The notes under the pieces are model-generated. The model ran no database searches. It was given only the letters and a program-made list of their open reading frames with translations, and had not been told where the DNA came from. From positions 1 to 64,000 of the forward strand of contig CANRIV010000005.1 in assembly GCA_947630805.1 (NCBI GenBank): 64,000 bases of DNA, in the 5' to 3' direction. The translations under genes were made by a program, and so were the position numbers. Numbering within the stretch: position 1 is the first letter of the stretch; every line of letters begins with the position of its first letter. The DNA comes from an uncultured Lachnospiraceae bacterium (GTDB lineage: Bacteria; Bacillota; Clostridia; Lachnospirales; Lachnospiraceae). Below are positions 63,946-64,000 of the stretch, one piece after another.

Positions 63946-64000
63946 ATGAAAGGAATTTGTTTTCCTAACTCAGCATGCCTCCTATCGTTCCGGCTGCCAG
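63946..64000 (+). CDS. Possible start of a gene running off the window
   Basis: ATG 63946 follows GGAAGGA at good spacing and stays open for 18 codons to the window end. Too short to identify and could be chance. Confidence 0.3.
   Translation, partial: MKGICFPNSACLLSFRLP

Overview
The window looks like chromosomal DNA of a low-GC, spore-forming Clostridia, most likely a gut Lachnospiraceae. The evidence is a SCIFF peptide with its radical SAM maturase next to a fused secDF, dipicolinate synthase genes (endospores), a GGGtGRT protein beside a NifU-like scaffold, CIRCE-type heat-shock control, strong Gram-positive Shine-Dalgarno sites, and secreted proteins with lysine-rich fibronectin-III tails. 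The genus cannot be fixed from the sequence alone. No prophage, insertion sequence, rRNA or CRISPR array was seen.

Layout. 0.1-12 kb (minus strand) is a cell-surface region: a 3D-domain wall protein, a very large secreted GH81 beta-1,3-glucanase, and a three-gene run of CotH-type kinase, LytR-CpsA-Psr (LCP) protein and a rare dikinase/phosphohistidine/class I amidotransferase fusion. 12-15.4 kb (plus) is a sporulation cluster, dpaA-dpaB-asnB, behind a sigma-K-like promoter. 15.5-23.8 kb (minus) holds a Tet(M)-like ribosomal GTPase fused to a Rae1/YacP-type NYN nuclease, a TolB-like propeller, the GGGtGRT/NifU-like pair, asd, two envelope proteins and tRNA-Thr; a small Xre regulator faces the other way. 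24-30 kb (mostly plus) carries a probably leaderless gene, CIRCE-htpG, a Dus enzyme (minus), argH and a secreted LRR protein. 30.4-33.7 kb is a secreted GLUG/Ig/Fn3 protein behind a cobalamin riboswitch with an intrinsic terminator. 33.8-43 kb has tRNA-Gly, a secreted nuclease with a small overlapping partner, MscS, and the amino-acid run leuB-ilvD-ilvB-serC-serA. 43.2-49.8 kb has tgt-yajC, aroC, a CmpB-like membrane protein, glyA, a Cys-rich protein with a sigma-K-like promoter, and a coiled-coil protein. 49.9-63.8 kb (minus) is housekeeping: aspS, hisS, hemZ, an MBL hydrolase, relA/spoT, apt, recJ, secDF, and scfB-scfA.

How the genes work together. Much of the window is core metabolism and translation (branched-chain, serine, arginine, aspartate-family and aromatic synthesis; aminoacyl-tRNA synthetases; stringent response; Sec export). 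Mixed into it are surface and sporulation functions. The parts most worth following up are the riboswitch-controlled surface protein, the CotH/LCP/dikinase-amidotransferase operon, the GTPase-NYN fusion with a Shine-Dalgarno-sequestering leader, and the sigma-K-like promoter on an unknown Cys-rich gene. Residue positions and stem lengths were read by eye and are approximate where stated; no database search was possible.
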